Origin: Owenia fusiformis
Lineage: Eukaryota; Annelida; Polychaeta; Sabellida; Oweniidae
Direction: 5' to 3'
Length of the DNA stretch: 64,000 nt
Assembly (NCBI GenBank): GCA_903813345.2
Contig: CAIIXF020000007.1
Span: 10,297,730 to 10,361,729 of the forward strand
The notes below the pieces were generated by a model, which made no database searches, was not told the origin of the DNA, and saw nothing but the letters and a program-made list of their open reading frames with translations. The translations under genes and the position numbers were made by a program. The number at the start of each line of letters is the position of its first letter. The first letter of the stretch is position 1. Of the stretch, positions 24,625 through 54,173 are shown in pieces.

Positions 24625-25690
24625 GAAACCCTTACACTTCCTGAAATTTTGACCAGGGGTTCGCACAAACCCCTCAAACCCTTTGGTCGCTACAGTGTTG
24701 CCTGGCCTTAGCCCCCAGGCGCTAGGCTAAAATTTTATCCTAAGTTATATCAATGATATGTAGATCTAGCCTAGGCCTAGTCTAAATATTGACCATAGAT
24801 TTTATTTTCAGTTTCAATTGAATAAAATATTGGAGACCTAAAACCATAATCGTTCATCAAATAATGAATACATATATTCAACATAACATCGACTTCTCAA
24901 TACACTTGACATTAATTGTACAAGTCCTAAAATAAACAACATTATATTTACCTGATTTGGAAAATAATTTTTTATTTGGCAAAGTTTTGACAGCCTCGGT
25001 TTCACCAATTTTACGAACGGCTGTTTCATTAGAAGAGTATATTTTGACAGAACTGTTTAGAAAATCATTTTGTTTTCATTATTTACCACTAGGAAGATAT
25101 ATTGTATAAACGTTTAAATCATGCATTTCGTGATGGAATAACAAATATAACTGCGGATGATCGCATTAAGATCCTTTTCTGACTAGACTAGATTCGTTCG
25201 CTATCTGAATGCAAATCTCGTTCAAGTCTCAGGAAAACGCGAGATTTGTAATGTAGGAAATTTTCTAGAAATATCACTTGATTTCTCTTCTTTGCCTATT
25301 GCTAGTGAGTATATTTCCTTAGTAAACGATAAAGTTAAAGTTAAACCTCGATGCAGACCCCTAGCTCCTTCAATTATGTAGACTATTTTATTTTTGTTTT
25401 TTTTATAGAAATGAAACTGACTCAATCAATCACTGATCACATCAGGTCAGGTCACAACAACATAGTGGTGAATAAAAATAATGACTAACACTATGAAAAA
25501 TACATTCTGTCACATATGTCATAAATCCTTACCTCAGTGAATTGAGTGCTCTATTTTCTTCTTCACGGAACGTACACGTATTGTGGAATTTGTGTCCATG
25601 ATGACAAATAGGAACTAAAAATTTGAAGTGATATTCACATGTAATGCCGACTCTTCAAATGTTGAGGTGATTTTGGAGCATGATTACGCC
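24625..25690. other. gene-free spacer upstream of CUL2
   Basis: No supported exon. AT-rich. Confidence 0.4.
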
Positions 25691-25696
25691 GCAAGT

Positions 25697-25815
25697 AGGA
25701 TTGAATCCCAGAATGCAACATGACACGTGCCAGCTTTCAAAATGACGTGCTGCCATTTTGAAAACTGTCACAAGTAAATAAGGTTAACTGATGTTGCATT
25801 CTGGGAGTCAATCCT
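25697..25815. promoter_or_regulatory. inverted pair of ZNF143/Staf-like motifs, likely CUL2 promoter
   Basis: 25697-25721 and 25791-25815 are inverted copies with one mismatch, each holding TCCCAGAATGCAAC-like sequence. CCCAGAATGC is the core of the known ZNF143/Staf (and THAP11-associated) promoter motif. Between them are CACGTG (25724-25729), an E-box, and GCCATTTTG (about 25752-25760), which fits a YY1 site. The position, about 0.5-0.6 kb before the CUL2 ATG, and the presence of a 5' UTR splice acceptor at 26306 fit a promoter. Alternatively this is a small inverted-repeat element carrying such motifs. Confidence 0.45.
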
Positions 25816-26306
25816 CCTTGGATAACAAACATGGCCATCCATGAAAACATTTGTTTGATTTGGTAGGAATTTATCCATCATTTGCAGGTATGAAGCTTTG
25901 GATTCATTTATTGTGCTACTTAGAGTGAACGGGAATTATTTTTCTACCTCTTGGAAGAGTTTGAGACTTGAAACTTAGAATTTAGCTCATTGTGACAACC
26001 TTTGATGGTTGAGGTTTATTAATGTCTCCGACTATAGATGAGCCAAGGGAAATGCAAAATCGAAGTTTGTCCACTTGGAGTAAAAACTGTTTCAGGGGAC
26101 TCATCTAATTTTTTTTATACATGTTCCCCGGACTATGTCACTCACCTTGACTGCTCACTGGTCCATTGGGTGTAAGAAAGGTGACTGATACTGAAAAGTG
26201 AATACTAAAATATGTGACAAACTTTGGTTATGAAGCATAGGTTTTACTTGTAGAGAATAGTAACCTCATGATTCCGTAGATTGTGCATATTCATAATTAT
26301 TTTCAG

Positions 26307-26339
26307 ACTCGCCTGAGTTAGCTGACACTTCTTAAAGAG
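26307..26339 (+). other. 5' UTR part of CUL2 exon with the start codon
   Basis: A good acceptor (attattttcag) ends at 26306, 33 bases before the ATG. This implies at least one upstream non-coding exon, probably between 25800 and 25900. Confidence 0.5.
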
Positions 26340-42231
<15,892 letters not shown>

Positions 42232-44340
42232 AATATATAAGTAGTCAGCCATGTTGGCTACCTCCTTATGGAAGAGCTCCTGTCCACCTCCACAATGAAG
42301 AGCTCGGAGTTAGTTACATCCAAGAGGAATTATCCCAGAATGTATCTCTGCGCTTCATAAGAAAAATGATCCAAACACAGTGGACATTAATTAGAATGCT
42401 GAGCAGTTAATTATGGGACATATGTACTCTGAGTCGATGCAGCATTGTGGTTTATAAGGATTCGGTACATCTGAATGTAGATCTAACCTCGATTAGATGT
42501 ATGTGGCTGATTTGCAGTTTGATTCTATCAAATCTAGGAAAAATAGTTCTGTCAGTGAATGAAGCTAGCCAAGTCCAAGCATATGGTGGGAATTAAGTAA
42601 TCTTATTTCCTAATTAATTCTCATCTAATTTTTAAAATTCACACATTATGTCATACTGACCTTCAAAGATATTTAGTATTTTATTCAATTCGGTGAAAAA
42701 CATTTTTGATATTTCTACTTGTCTAACATAAGATAAAAATAAGGGATATTATAATTTAAAAAGACATTACCTCGAATTTAAAAAGGACAAGTCTTATACA
42801 GTAAGACTTGATTTTTGCTGACAAAAGATTTGGCCAATTTGAACTATATTCTATCGAAATATTTTTTGACTTTGGAATTGTTTACATTAAACAGCTGAAA
42901 TAGTTAACTTAAAGCAAACTTAAACATTACTTGGATTTCTACCATATTACATTTCAGTCACTTATTGAGTTCTGACTGCATGATTTTTCATATAGAGAGA
43001 GAGATTATGGCGGAGGTAGAAATAGTTGTGTTACTGGTGGCCATGCAAGTGACATGAATTTCAAGAGAAGATTTTAAAATGGTATACTCTTGCTGCGAAA
43101 TTTCCGAAATGATTATGTATCCTTTCGATATCTATGCAAAATCAGTCCATCCTATACTATCAGGAACTTAAACTTGGGTTAATTTGATGCTATTTAATTT
43201 TGATTCAACTTTTTATGTCACCACCAGAAGTGGTGACCTATTGTCATAGTCTAGCTTTTTTTGTGTTTGGTGGTGGTGTTCAGATCTGGCAGTTGGTGTT
43301 TGGTGTTCGGTATCTGTAACAAATGGTATGTGGTGACATTTTGCATGTTAATGCCTTGTATTTTCATTTCTAACAATGTTTCGTATTGACCACAGATACA
43401 CATACTAGATTTTTGAACATTATTGATTTCTGGACTAGCTGTTATTGCATTTTAACAATAGACATAATCTTCTTAAGATACCTGGACATATATGAAATAA
43501 AGTGGTGCCAATTTAACTAAAAACTATCAAAAACAGTTTTACAATTCTATATAATTTGTTAAAGAGAGTACAAACTGTTTAAAAACTGAGATACAAAATG
43601 TATATTGAAATAAGAATGGGTCTAAAATTTGAAAACATGGTGACCAGAAACAAGAATGTTTTTATCTTGGCCTAGAAATTAGAATGATGAGGAAAGTAAA
43701 TTGCCAAGACTTACTGTAAAAACCGGATTATCATATATGTATGATTATATTAAATCTTGCACCTATTGTTTGTTGCAAATAAAAATATGTTTTTTATAAG
43801 CCAAGATATCTATAATTATTATTAATTTTATTTTTGTTATGTTTTGTGTAAATGTTTTCTGTGGAGATAAACTACCCTGATAAAAGTTCAGTTTATATCT
43901 GGAATAATTCATTGTTTTATGTTCTGTCAATGAGTCTGCATTTTATGGTATTTCTGATGGTTTCAGAACTGTATTGTATATGCACTAATGGAAATGCATT
44001 ACAGGGGGTATGTCTGTACTCTCACCTGTGTTTTGAGTTCATGTTGTGTGGTTAGAAAACAGTATACTTATGTAAGCTGTCAGTGAAATAACTCATTCAT
44101 TGATGCAGGCGCCTGTACTATCAAAGTCTGACCATATTTCATTATTAGAAATACATTGGTGGCACATGATAATGAATGCCAAATGATAATTATCAATAGA
44201 CAATTACCTTAGAGTTTCATATTCTCATCTTTTGTTCTATGTGCTTTTGAGTTTAACACTGGTGAAAAGATGGCATCTGTGTATTAATTCGTACTGAGAA
44301 TATATCCTTTCTCCTCATGTACTAAGGCAAAGGCAATAAA
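42232..44340 (+). other. CUL2 3' UTR region with candidate poly(A) signals
   Basis: AATAAA occurs at 43496-43501, 43778-43783 and 44335-44340. Which is used cannot be told from sequence. A short self-complementary block 'caccaccagaagtggtgac' lies near 43219. Confidence 0.45.
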
Positions 44341-46753
44341 ATAAGATGTTTAGCTTCATTTTAAACTGCTGTAAATATATGTTTGGTCTGAAATATTTAT
44401 GGAATTCCTAGGCTCATTGTCAGATGTTGGATAATACATGATTTAATACATGTTATACATATAATGAATAAAACAGTCATAACTCTCTGTGATTCTAGCA
44501 TTTTTTATTATGTATTTTGACATGATTAGCCAAATTTTCTTCCCCATCCTATTACAAGCACAAGATAGATAAAGCTAAACATTTTATTTATTTTGCAGTT
44601 GCTTAATAATATTTCAAAATTTTTCTGAAATCCACTTGTCAGATTAGATGAGAAAAACAAATTTTGTAATTTTATGCAAATATATACAGTATTTCTCATT
44701 TTCAATGGAGATATAATGTGGTATTTATATATTGTTGATTTTTGTCCCAGTTACTAAGCATCGCCACACCTGAACTGATTTCGGGAATATATTTCATTCC
44801 CAAAAACTTTTTTCAAAATGCCTGTTTCATTCTTATGTAATGGGTATATTTGTGAAAAGTTTAAGTTTTTAATGTCTGTACCAAGATGTGTTGACATATG
44901 ATTGTTATTGCAACTGATGGTTGTGAACCATGCTTGGAAATCTGGCATATCTGACTGTGTGTTCCTGTAGGAACTTTCTATTATAGAATTATTTTTCAGC
45001 TCAACCTCCAGTCATGTCAATTGTAAGCATGGTAGGGAACTTGTTCAAAACTATCATATTCATTTATCTTTGCAATTTGCAACATATGCCTATATAATAT
45101 GCCAAAATAAGTATTTCAGAGTAAATTACAAACTACTACTTACAAACTATATTGAATTTCGGATTAAGGCCTTGAGAAAATAAAAATAGCCACCCATTTT
45201 GCATGAAAATTGTTATCTTTATAACATAGATGCATTTGTTATTTTTAAGTTGCGGAACAGACCATTGATGCCATATCTCATACTTACGTGTTCCTTGAAA
45301 TTACATTAGTAATAGACAACTCTATAAATTAGCAAAGATGTGTTCCCTAATATTGTATTTGTTTAGTAAACAATCTAAATGATGAGTGGGTTTACATGTT
45401 CATGTTGAACTTTCTCTGAATCTCTTACGTTCAGGAGGTTGCTAATGAATAAATAAACTTCCAAAATATGGAACACATCAGACGCATTCTTGGGATTCAT
45501 CTCTGTTTCTTATTCTATGGCTGTTACATTTTGAGAAAACCCATCCTTCTTGAAATGGAAAAACCTTCAAAATTTCTCCTAAAATATGCCCTATGTTAAA
45601 GAATCTTACAATAGCGCGGAGACAGGACATTTGCAATATATCTGTTGTCAGATGAAAAATGAGCTTATCACCCTGATTTAGTTTGAATTTAGACCTTGAT
45701 CGAAATCAGTTCATTTTTCAAACACAAAGTTATGACATGTATGATGTTCCATCAAATTGCCGATTGTTACTGTATTCAACATGAGATTCAGTCTTGGAAA
45801 TTTTTAAAAGGAATGGAATTTCATTGTTAAATTTAAAATTGCAGTGTTAGATGATTTTTTAGGATTTAGGTAGACCCTTTTTCACAAATCACAATTCCGT
45901 ATTAGATAATAAAAAAAGATAAAATCTCTTCATCATGCATTGCAATGTTGAAATGAATAAAATCATAAGATGAAATCTCTCAACAAACCACTGTTTAATA
46001 ATAAATACACTTTGAAGTTTCTCCTTGTTTATATGCTCTACAATCAAACAAACATGTTTGAGAAAATGAAGTATTTCTGTTTAATGTTTGATTTTAGATA
46101 AAAAATCCTTCCTGTGAATGTTCATTTATTTGTCAGTAAATAAAATACTTTCAATCTTTAAGAATCCATTGTATTTCATGTGTGCTCCCAATTAAGGTTT
46201 TATTGAAATCGGATTTAATAAAAATAATCTTGAGAGTGGCACAATATTAACCTTAGTAGCCTTTTGTGTTGGTATTTTCCTAATAAACTACTGGGTTTAC
46301 TTGAATGCTCATATTTTGCTTGATAAACATTTGAAACAGGAATTTGAGAGATGAAAGAATGTGAGATTTGTTTTGAATTTCCTGGCCTTTATAAGCACAT
46401 GTGCAAATTGCAAGTGACCAAAGTATTAAAATGTGCAAATTGCAAGTGACCAAAGTATTAAAAGCATCCTAAACTTAAATGAAATGAAAGAAATTCTGTG
46501 ATCAGGGGTCCAATACAGCTAAAATAAAATGAAAATACTTTCCAAAAATGGCCCCAATGATAACTTATTTCTCAAAATTCTATTTCATTTTTAGAATTAA
46601 AAATTTATTCAAATAAGGCATAGAATAAAAGTTCAATTGCTTGTGGATAAATTAGTTATTTATAAACTATTCATAAAATCACAATTGACAACTATCGTAT
46701 TCTTTAACGGGAGGGGGCATTAGTCAGAGAGACTTCGCTCTCAGTGGGAACAT
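44341..46753. other. gene-free spacer with a 33-bp tandem duplication
   Basis: The only structure noticed is 'tgtgcaaattgcaagtgacc' plus 'aaagtattaaaa' repeated twice in tandem at about 46400-46463. Confidence 0.45.
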
Positions 46754-46798
46754 ATGACGAAAACCTGCTTATCAACTAGAACAGTAGAAATTGAACAG
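46754..46798 (+). CDS. possible first coding exon of an unidentified gene
   Basis: ATG at 46754 opens 15 codons (MTKTCLSTRTVEIEQ) ending at a strong donor, CAG/gtaaga. The frame continues exactly into the next exon-like block. No homology recognised. Confidence 0.3.
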
Positions 46799-47061
46799 GT
46801 AAGACATTTTGCTCAACAGACCCATGTATAAGAAGGTTTAACATTTCTGACCTCTGGCAAGAACATTTTGCACAACTGACCCCTCCACCCCATACTAATA
46901 CACACTTAGATATTTTACTGCTGACTTTTATAACTTTGAACTTTACTTTTTGACAATAATGTGCTGGTGAAATGTTTGCATCAATGTAATATAAACCATT
47001 TCTGAAGAAGTACTGTTTACCTTTATAACAAATAACAATAACAATTTAAGTTTTATTTCAG

Positions 47062-47166
47062 GTAATAGAGGACAAAGTAGAATTCAAAAGAAGAAAAGCT
47101 GCCTATATGCTGAAAATGCCATGGATCAAATTTTACTGCACCTTTGTGAAAAAATCAATTTATCGG
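47062..47166 (+). CDS. exon-like block, 35 codons, unidentified
   Basis: Acceptor tttatttcag at 47061 and donor gtatgt at 47167 enclose 105 open bases in phase 0 (basic peptide including KRRKAAYMLKMPWIKFY). Joined to 46754-46798 it gives 50 codons. Joined to the next block (48718) it meets a stop after four codons. It weakly recalls the segment before the first membrane helix of TRPM channels, but this is too short to claim. Confidence 0.35.
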
Positions 47167-48717
47167 GTATGTTATTTTAAATATTAATTTAAATTACAAC
47201 TCAAATTTCAGAGGGTTATTTTAGAGCTGATGGCTGTCAAATTCACAATAGACATGATAGACCAATTTTAACAATTTACTGGTCAATTTGTTTCATTGGA
47301 TATAACATGAACAAATGCTTGTTTGAAATCAATGAAGCTTTCTGTGGTTGGACAAAGACCACATCACATGGGTCCATTATGAGAAATCATGGCCTTCTAT
47401 TGGCTTCTCTCTATTTCTCGTTGGAGGCAGAAAGATGTGATGAGTAATAGAATGACATAGGTCATATTCCCGTCTTTGGTACTGATAGATTTCGAGGAAC
47501 AATAATCAGTAATGAAATGGTGATTTTACTGAAATCTCAGTAAGACCCCAATTATGTATAGATATATCAATTTAATACCATATTAGGAAGAATGATTGTA
47601 AAATTGTGAAATGGATCATCTGAGATCTTGAGGGATTTTGGGGATTTATAATTGACATATAATTTGTTGTTAAGACATTTAACAATGCATTACCCTGATT
47701 CTTCTTCAGCTGGCCAGAATAACCACACTGTCAGCTACATGTACAAATTAATTTTTGATATGATAAGTCTTAATGATCTCTAATGTATCTTAAATGAAGA
47801 TTTAAATTTAACTACAACACTTCCATTTTTCCTTGAATTTTGAAAATACTAAAATGCCTTGTGCTTTATTTTGGCAATTGATTCCAGAATATAGTGTTAT
47901 GTCTTTAGGGGGTATGTTTTTAAATCATCTCTTCTGTCAGATCTGACCTTTATGGCTCTCTTATTTATTTACTTGATCGATCAATTCAGATGAGCAATAA
48001 GAATTCCAGATATTGAGGAATTGGATGCAATTTGTTAGGGAGTGCATTGATGTATGGCCCATTTGATGCTGGGGGTAGGGGTCTAATTGCTTAACTCTGA
48101 ATCAAATTTCTCCTGTGAACGCCTAATGTCTTTTAAACAATTTTTACGATAACTTAACAATACAAGAACAATCGGACAAAGAAAGTTTTCTTATCCAAAA
48201 TGATCAATCTTGTGATTGTTGCCTGAAAGAAGTAAGGGGTCCCAAAATCAAATGTTCCATCCTTTTTATCCCAAAGGAATCTATTATTGGCTTACCTTTT
48301 ATCTTATTTTGTGCTGTAACTTATTGTTAAAGGAACAATTTAAGGATCAATTGGGTTATGACAAATCTGCTCAAATCCAAGATGATTGCTTTATTCTAAA
48401 GTGACAGCTATTTAGAGGGTGAAAGTTAATTTGCTGTACCATTCAGGGCACTGCCACTTGTTTGATAGGTCAATTTTGATCATGTGGTACAAGCAAAGTG
48501 AGATGGGACTCAACCTCCTCTGTATTATTTTAGTAGGACTTTCACTTCATTCAGTGCAGTGTCCAAATACAGAATAGAATGCCTGGCAGGGAAGGGAATG
48601 ACAATTGAATACACAGGAAAGAAGGTTGTAGATATACGGTTATTGAAAAATAATCAAGATTCTAGAGTGTCTTTATTGAGTTTTACTGATTGGTTTATTA
48701 CCATTTTTGTGTTCTAG

Positions 48718-48827
48718 ACTATGAATAGATAATAGAGGGACCGCATAAAAGGGATTCAAGCAACAGACAGTAAAACTAATCTTTGAATATAAAGAGATCG
48801 TATTAGTTGCAGAAGAAAGGGACATTG
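48718..48827 (+). other. exon-like block, probably non-coding
   Basis: Bounded by gttctag and G/gtaagta, both strong signals on the plus strand. Stops in all frames suggest UTR or lncRNA sequence. Confidence 0.4.
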
Positions 48828-49713
48828 GTAAGTAATATTCCTATCATTGCAAGATTATTGTATATTTCTAATGTTATTACATTGTATATATAAATCTTAG
48901 ACTCACATTCTATATATGCCTTGGTATTACATTGAGCAGAAAATGTGATTTTGTGAGCCAAAAATTGTTGATGATTTCTAGTAGACTTTTATTGAATTTA
49001 AGAGTTGAGTTTATGTGTAATCCATTTCGAAATCTTTGTTTTTAACAGTTTAGCAGGGAGTCATGCCTTATCTCTGGTCTCTGTAATCAAGTTATCTGAA
49101 CTTAAATACAATTGTATACAATACTTGTAAACATTATCTTAAGCATTAACACCTCTATAGATTAAAATACAATTTAATACTGCTTTATCAAGAACTTTCT
49201 GATAATGCTTTTCGGGCAATTGTTCTCCAAGGAAAGCATTCAGTAATTTTCTGTTGATATGTTACTATCTTCAGATTCCCATTTAAAGAATGTTTATGAG
49301 ATTTGAAATAAATATTGTTTACTTTTACTTAACTTAAACCTTGGCTACTGTAAGTTAAATACCTATTGAAGTTTTAGAAATGTTTTGAAGAGTTCTAAAG
49401 CATTAAATAATCTTATGTACACAAAAATGAAATAGTTTCCCATCGATATTAAACATGATAATTATTTGTGTTTTTTCAATATACTCGAAAATTATTGAGA
49501 ACACTTTTTTGAGAGGCTAATGATGTTTTATAGCTCCTGCTTGACAATGTAATCAATCTTGCTGTTAGCGGATACTTCAGATTTTGAACTATAAAAAATT
49601 CATTAGACCAAAGATATAATTTATGTCACATAAACCTTACTCTTTATCTTAAACAAGTCAAAATGTCAATTTTTATTTTGATCATTATATCTTGATAATG
49701 TTCTTGATTGCAG

Positions 49714-49931
49714 TGCTAGCTGGGTAGGTGTGGAGGACGGTTTAATCCTACAGCATTCTGAGGAGCATACTCTTCAATCCCAGTATACTTAGCACCAAAG
49801 CAGCTGACTTCTTAGAGTTCATTGGTTGATATTGTTGCCACATGATGTATAGGGCTCATGGAACATTGGTTATTTTGAGAAATCTGTAGAAGTCTAGCCT
49901 GGAGGATGGTTAGCTAGTCCATCAAACCTCA
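49714..49931 (+). other. exon-like block, probably non-coding
   Basis: Bounded by ttgattgcag and CA/gtaagtac. Stops are frequent. Together with the three preceding blocks it may be part of one plus-strand transcript: a lncRNA, or the leader of a gene beyond the window. Confidence 0.4.
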
Positions 49932-52143
49932 GTAAGTACTCTTTATATTTTATTTATCCATTCCAAAAAATCATATTTATGTCTTAATAAATAATATGAA
50001 AAAGCATGCCTATAATTTGTAACATTCAGCATTAACAGAAAATATTCAGGAGTTGATCACAAAATAAAATTTTCATTTTTTTACCAGGAAATGAGAAATC
50101 TTGATATCATGGTAATTTTCAGAAAGGGTTTCTATTGAAAGTTGGTCATTGATGAGCTATAGTTAGCAGGTCTTCAACTGATTTAGCATGTTCACAAGGT
50201 GGTGATTAGAGTGATTTTGAAAAGCAAAATAAAATTACTATCTGATTTGAAAAAAAGCAATCTTTAGAATATAATTATGATTTCTTTCCTTCGGGGAAAT
50301 TTCACACAAATGTTGATGCTCATGAGCAGGGCCTCTGTTGATAACAGTCAATTATTTTTAAATCTGAAAACTTGGCGATTTCAAGTTTTACTAACAACCA
50401 GTGAAATGTTTTTACACTTATTCATCATAAAACATTGTCAAATATTAGAAGTGGTACATTTTTAAAACATGTTAACGAGTTCCATTGAATATAAGTTTTA
50501 CAGTATGAAGTGCTAATTGTCAAAATGCTATATGCAGTGATCATATCAAATTGAAACTAGAGTATTTTCATCAGAACAATGATTCCATCTTCAGAAATCC
50601 TGAGTATAGTTTATTGTAATAAAATGACATGGATATTTTGGATAACTCTAAAAATAAAGTAGGTTTTTTTCATTGGTAAAATTAATATAACTTAAAGGTG
50701 GCCAGCTGTATCTCAAGGCATCTGTTTTTTGCTTGTCATTTTTTGAAGAATATTCAAGTGTTGATTTTTTAGATACGAGATAACTTGGACATGATATATA
50801 TAATTAAGGGTACACAAACATACCTAATTAGATAAGGTGAAATCAGGATAGATTCAGGATCTACATATGTATGCATCTAATAAGTTCTTCACAATACTTG
50901 GGGCAGTGCATGGTGTGACTCCTCAAATCATTTTACATGCGGCAGTTGATGTGCTAGATTCTCCCTTAAGGTAGATGCTGTAAAAGTACAAATTAACTTT
51001 GTTTTTTTAATTTCGCTATTTTCGCTGAACATATTTTTTGTGTAATTTAAAACATAGTGAAATATTACATAAATGGAAGGAATTAATTCTTCAGTGAAAT
51101 GAATTCCTGGTCTTATTCTGAAAATTTCATTCAGTGAAATCTAGCATCCGTGAAATTCAAGGTGTTTACAGTAATATCTTAACTCATCATCAACAACAAC
51201 AACACAATTTCAATTTCTCATAGCTATTGATTCACACAGTATCAAATATCTAAATCAAACATACATGTTGTTTATTATTTATTGTGTTGTATTTTTTTTG
51301 TTTTGAAAACACAAGCCTCTGGCATCCAACCACAGTGACACTTGTACAGGTTAAAGCTCTGTTTTGTTTTATTTTGAAACACAATTAAGTGACAGAAATA
51401 TTAAACAGAGGTCCTTTACTCCATTCGGCCACCCAGACTTTACTTCCTTTATGTAATAAAATATATTTGTTTAGTAACTTGAATGAAAGTGATTCGTTGT
51501 GAGAATGTCCCTTTAACAATCATTGAACATTTTTGTGAATGAATAAGTCAAGTATGAACGCAATTGAGACGTACTTGTAAGTCTAATCAAATCTGAATTG
51601 ATCACAATGGGTAAGTTTATTCCTGCCGTGTATCTTAACAAATGAAAACAGGTGTGTGAAATTGTGAATCTGAATGAAAACCAACCCTTGTTTGAATGAG
51701 TTTTAAAAAATACAGCTTTTTCAGATTGAACAATATAATATTGAGAAATAAGAAAAAGTACACTTACAGTCAGTAAAAAATACATAAGTGTCTGAATAAA
51801 TACAGATTATTGTGCATATGATAGAAAATATAACTCTCCACGCTACATTGAAGTGCATTGATCCACATAATACAGGAAATACTTGACACGTCAGTATTGA
51901 AAATGCATTCAGTTCCCGAGTCCTCTTTCCCAACCACTCAAAGTAAAACTGTAAAATTGTAACTTAGTAAAAGTCCACCTGATACATGTAATCAACTAGT
52001 TTATGAAATGGAGCATAGTATATTTAGTTTTATAATCATAAGAATAAAAAGTGTCGAGAAACAGTTGCCAAAACAGGTGAATGAACCAATGAGCCATTGG
52101 AACTATGCATCCAAACATTTCAAGACTTTTTGGAGAGCCCTCG
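49932..52143. other. gene-free spacer
   Basis: AT-rich; no supported exon, RNA gene or repeat. Confidence 0.4.
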
Positions 52144-53178
52144 TAAATGCATTTATGAATCTATGCATTTGACTACATTAGTATAATAATGCATTTATGA
52201 ATTTATGCATTTGACTACATTAGTATAATAATGCATTTATGAATCTGCATTTGACTACATTAGTAGAATAATGCATTTATGAATCTATGCATTTAAATAC
52301 ATTAGTATAATAATGCATTTATGAATCTATGCATTTGACTACATTAGTAGAATAATGCATTTATGAATCTATGCATTTGACTACATTAGTATAATAATGC
52401 ATTTATGAATCTATGCATTTGACTACATTAGTATAATAATGCATTTATGAATCCATGCATTTGACTACATTAGTAAAATAATGCATTTATGAATCTATGC
52501 ATTTGACTACATTTGTAGAATAATGCATTTATGAATCTATGCATTTGACTACATTAGTATAATAATGCATTTATGAATCTATGCAGTTGACTACATTAGT
52601 AGAATAATGCATTTATGAATCTATGCATTTGACTACATTAGTATAATAATGCATTTATGAATCTATGCATTTGACTACATTAGTAGAATAATGCATTTAT
52701 GAATCTATGCATTTGACTACATTAGTAGAATAATGCATTTATGAATCTATGCATTTGACTACATTAGTATAATAATGCATTTATGAATCTATGCATTTGA
52801 CTACATTTGTAGAATAATGCATTTATGAATCTATGCATTTGACTACATTAGTATAATAATGCATTTATGAATCTATGCATTTGACTACATTAGTAGAATA
52901 ATGCATTTATGAATCTATGCATTTGACTACATTAGTAGAATAATGCATTTATGAATCTATGCATTTGACTACATTAGTATAATAATGCATTTATGAATCT
53001 ATGCATTTGACTACATTTGTAGAATAATGCATTTATGAATCTATGCATTTGACTACATTAGTTTAATAATGCATTTATGAATCTATGCAGTTGACTACAT
53101 TAGTAGAATAATGCATTTATGAATCTATGCATTTGACTACATTAGTAGAATAATGCATTTGTGAAGCTATGCATTTGG
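52144..53178. repeat. 42-bp minisatellite, about 24-25 copies, with higher-order pattern
   Basis: Each unit contains ATGCATTTATGAATCTATGC followed by 'atttgactacattagta' and a variable base before 'aat'. ATGCAT occurs twice per unit, 18 bp apart. The variable base (T or G) and the 'atttgta' variant give units a type. The five-unit series T, G, G, T, 'ttgtaG' occurs twice in a row (period 210 bp, about 52640-53060). One early unit is 40 bp. No frame is supported. Confidence 0.9.
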
Positions 53179-53682
53179 AGAAACAAATAATGTGAAAAAT
53201 ATATATAATGGGTGGCAAGAAAGAAACAATATCGGTATTTTTCTACAAATAATATCCCAAGCACCCAGTACACAAATGTTTGAATGGGTAGTGAAAAATC
53301 TAAATAAATCAGTGTTTTTACAACAGGTGTCAGTGAGATGTAATTTCCTTGATACACATCCTATTGAACATAGTTCTTAGTTTTATTTTATCATAACAGA
53401 GTTGTTTAATTTATAAACATATCACAAGGCATAAGGTTAATGATAGCATTAGTCTACCTGAGAGTTGAGTTTGCAGGATAAACAATTCCAAATTGCCGAA
53501 TCTCCAAATTGTCTTTGGCAAATCCACATGCAATGCACTTAGTACAAAGATATTGTACTTAAACTTATGATTTTAGTTTTGATGCCGATAACATTTCAAT
53601 GTCATGATCTCAAAAATACTTATGAAGACTTGTGGACCTGTGTGTGGGTAGCTGTTATTGATCCAATCTGAGTGGACAATCG
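53179..53682. other. gene-free spacer
   Basis: No supported feature. Confidence 0.4.
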
Positions 53683-54173
53683 CAGGCCTGTCAACTGTCC
53701 CGCAATTTGCGTATTTGTCACGCATTTGCTGAAGAAATTGAAGTCACGCCAGTTATTTTTGCGTGACAGAAAATGTCACGCAAATACGCATTTTACCTGG
53801 TACTTTCCAAGCAAAAATATTTCTGTAGAAAAATTTCTAAAAAAGATCGTCTACACAGCAAAAATACGAACGCCGAAAAAATCGTACGCATTTCGTTTGG
53901 ACTTTTCACGCGAATTACGTATATGTCACGCATTCCGTTCGAAATTTTTCGTACGTCCCCCCCCCCCTGTTGTTGGATGTTTTAAACGCGAGCGTAGCGA
54001 GCGCGAAAAATTTGAGGTGTTCAAAATTTGGCAGGATGTAATAAAATTTAAACCAAGGTGTTCAAAATTTGGATCAAGGTGTTCAGATTTGGACCAAGGT
54101 GTCCACATTTTGAGGGGAGGTGTTCAACATTTCCAAGTCACTCATGTTAGGTGTTCCCAAGTTGACAGGCCTG
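53683..54173. mobile_element. CAGGCCTG-type inverted-repeat element with 6-bp target duplication
   Basis: The left end CAGGCCTGTCAACT mirrors the right end AGTTGACAGGCCTG (with a one-base offset). CAATCG is duplicated outside both ends (53677-53682, 54174-54179). Inside are small repeats: 'tgtcacgca' several times, and 'aaggtgttcaaaatttgg' variants. The 180-codon open frame crossing it shows no domain and is not called. The CAGGCC termini and 6-bp duplication match the element at 32238-32376. Confidence 0.75.

Noticed and set aside
52144-53178. Regular repeats resembling a CRISPR array
   Set aside because: The units are contiguous 42-bp repeats with no unique spacers and no cas genes, in an animal genome.
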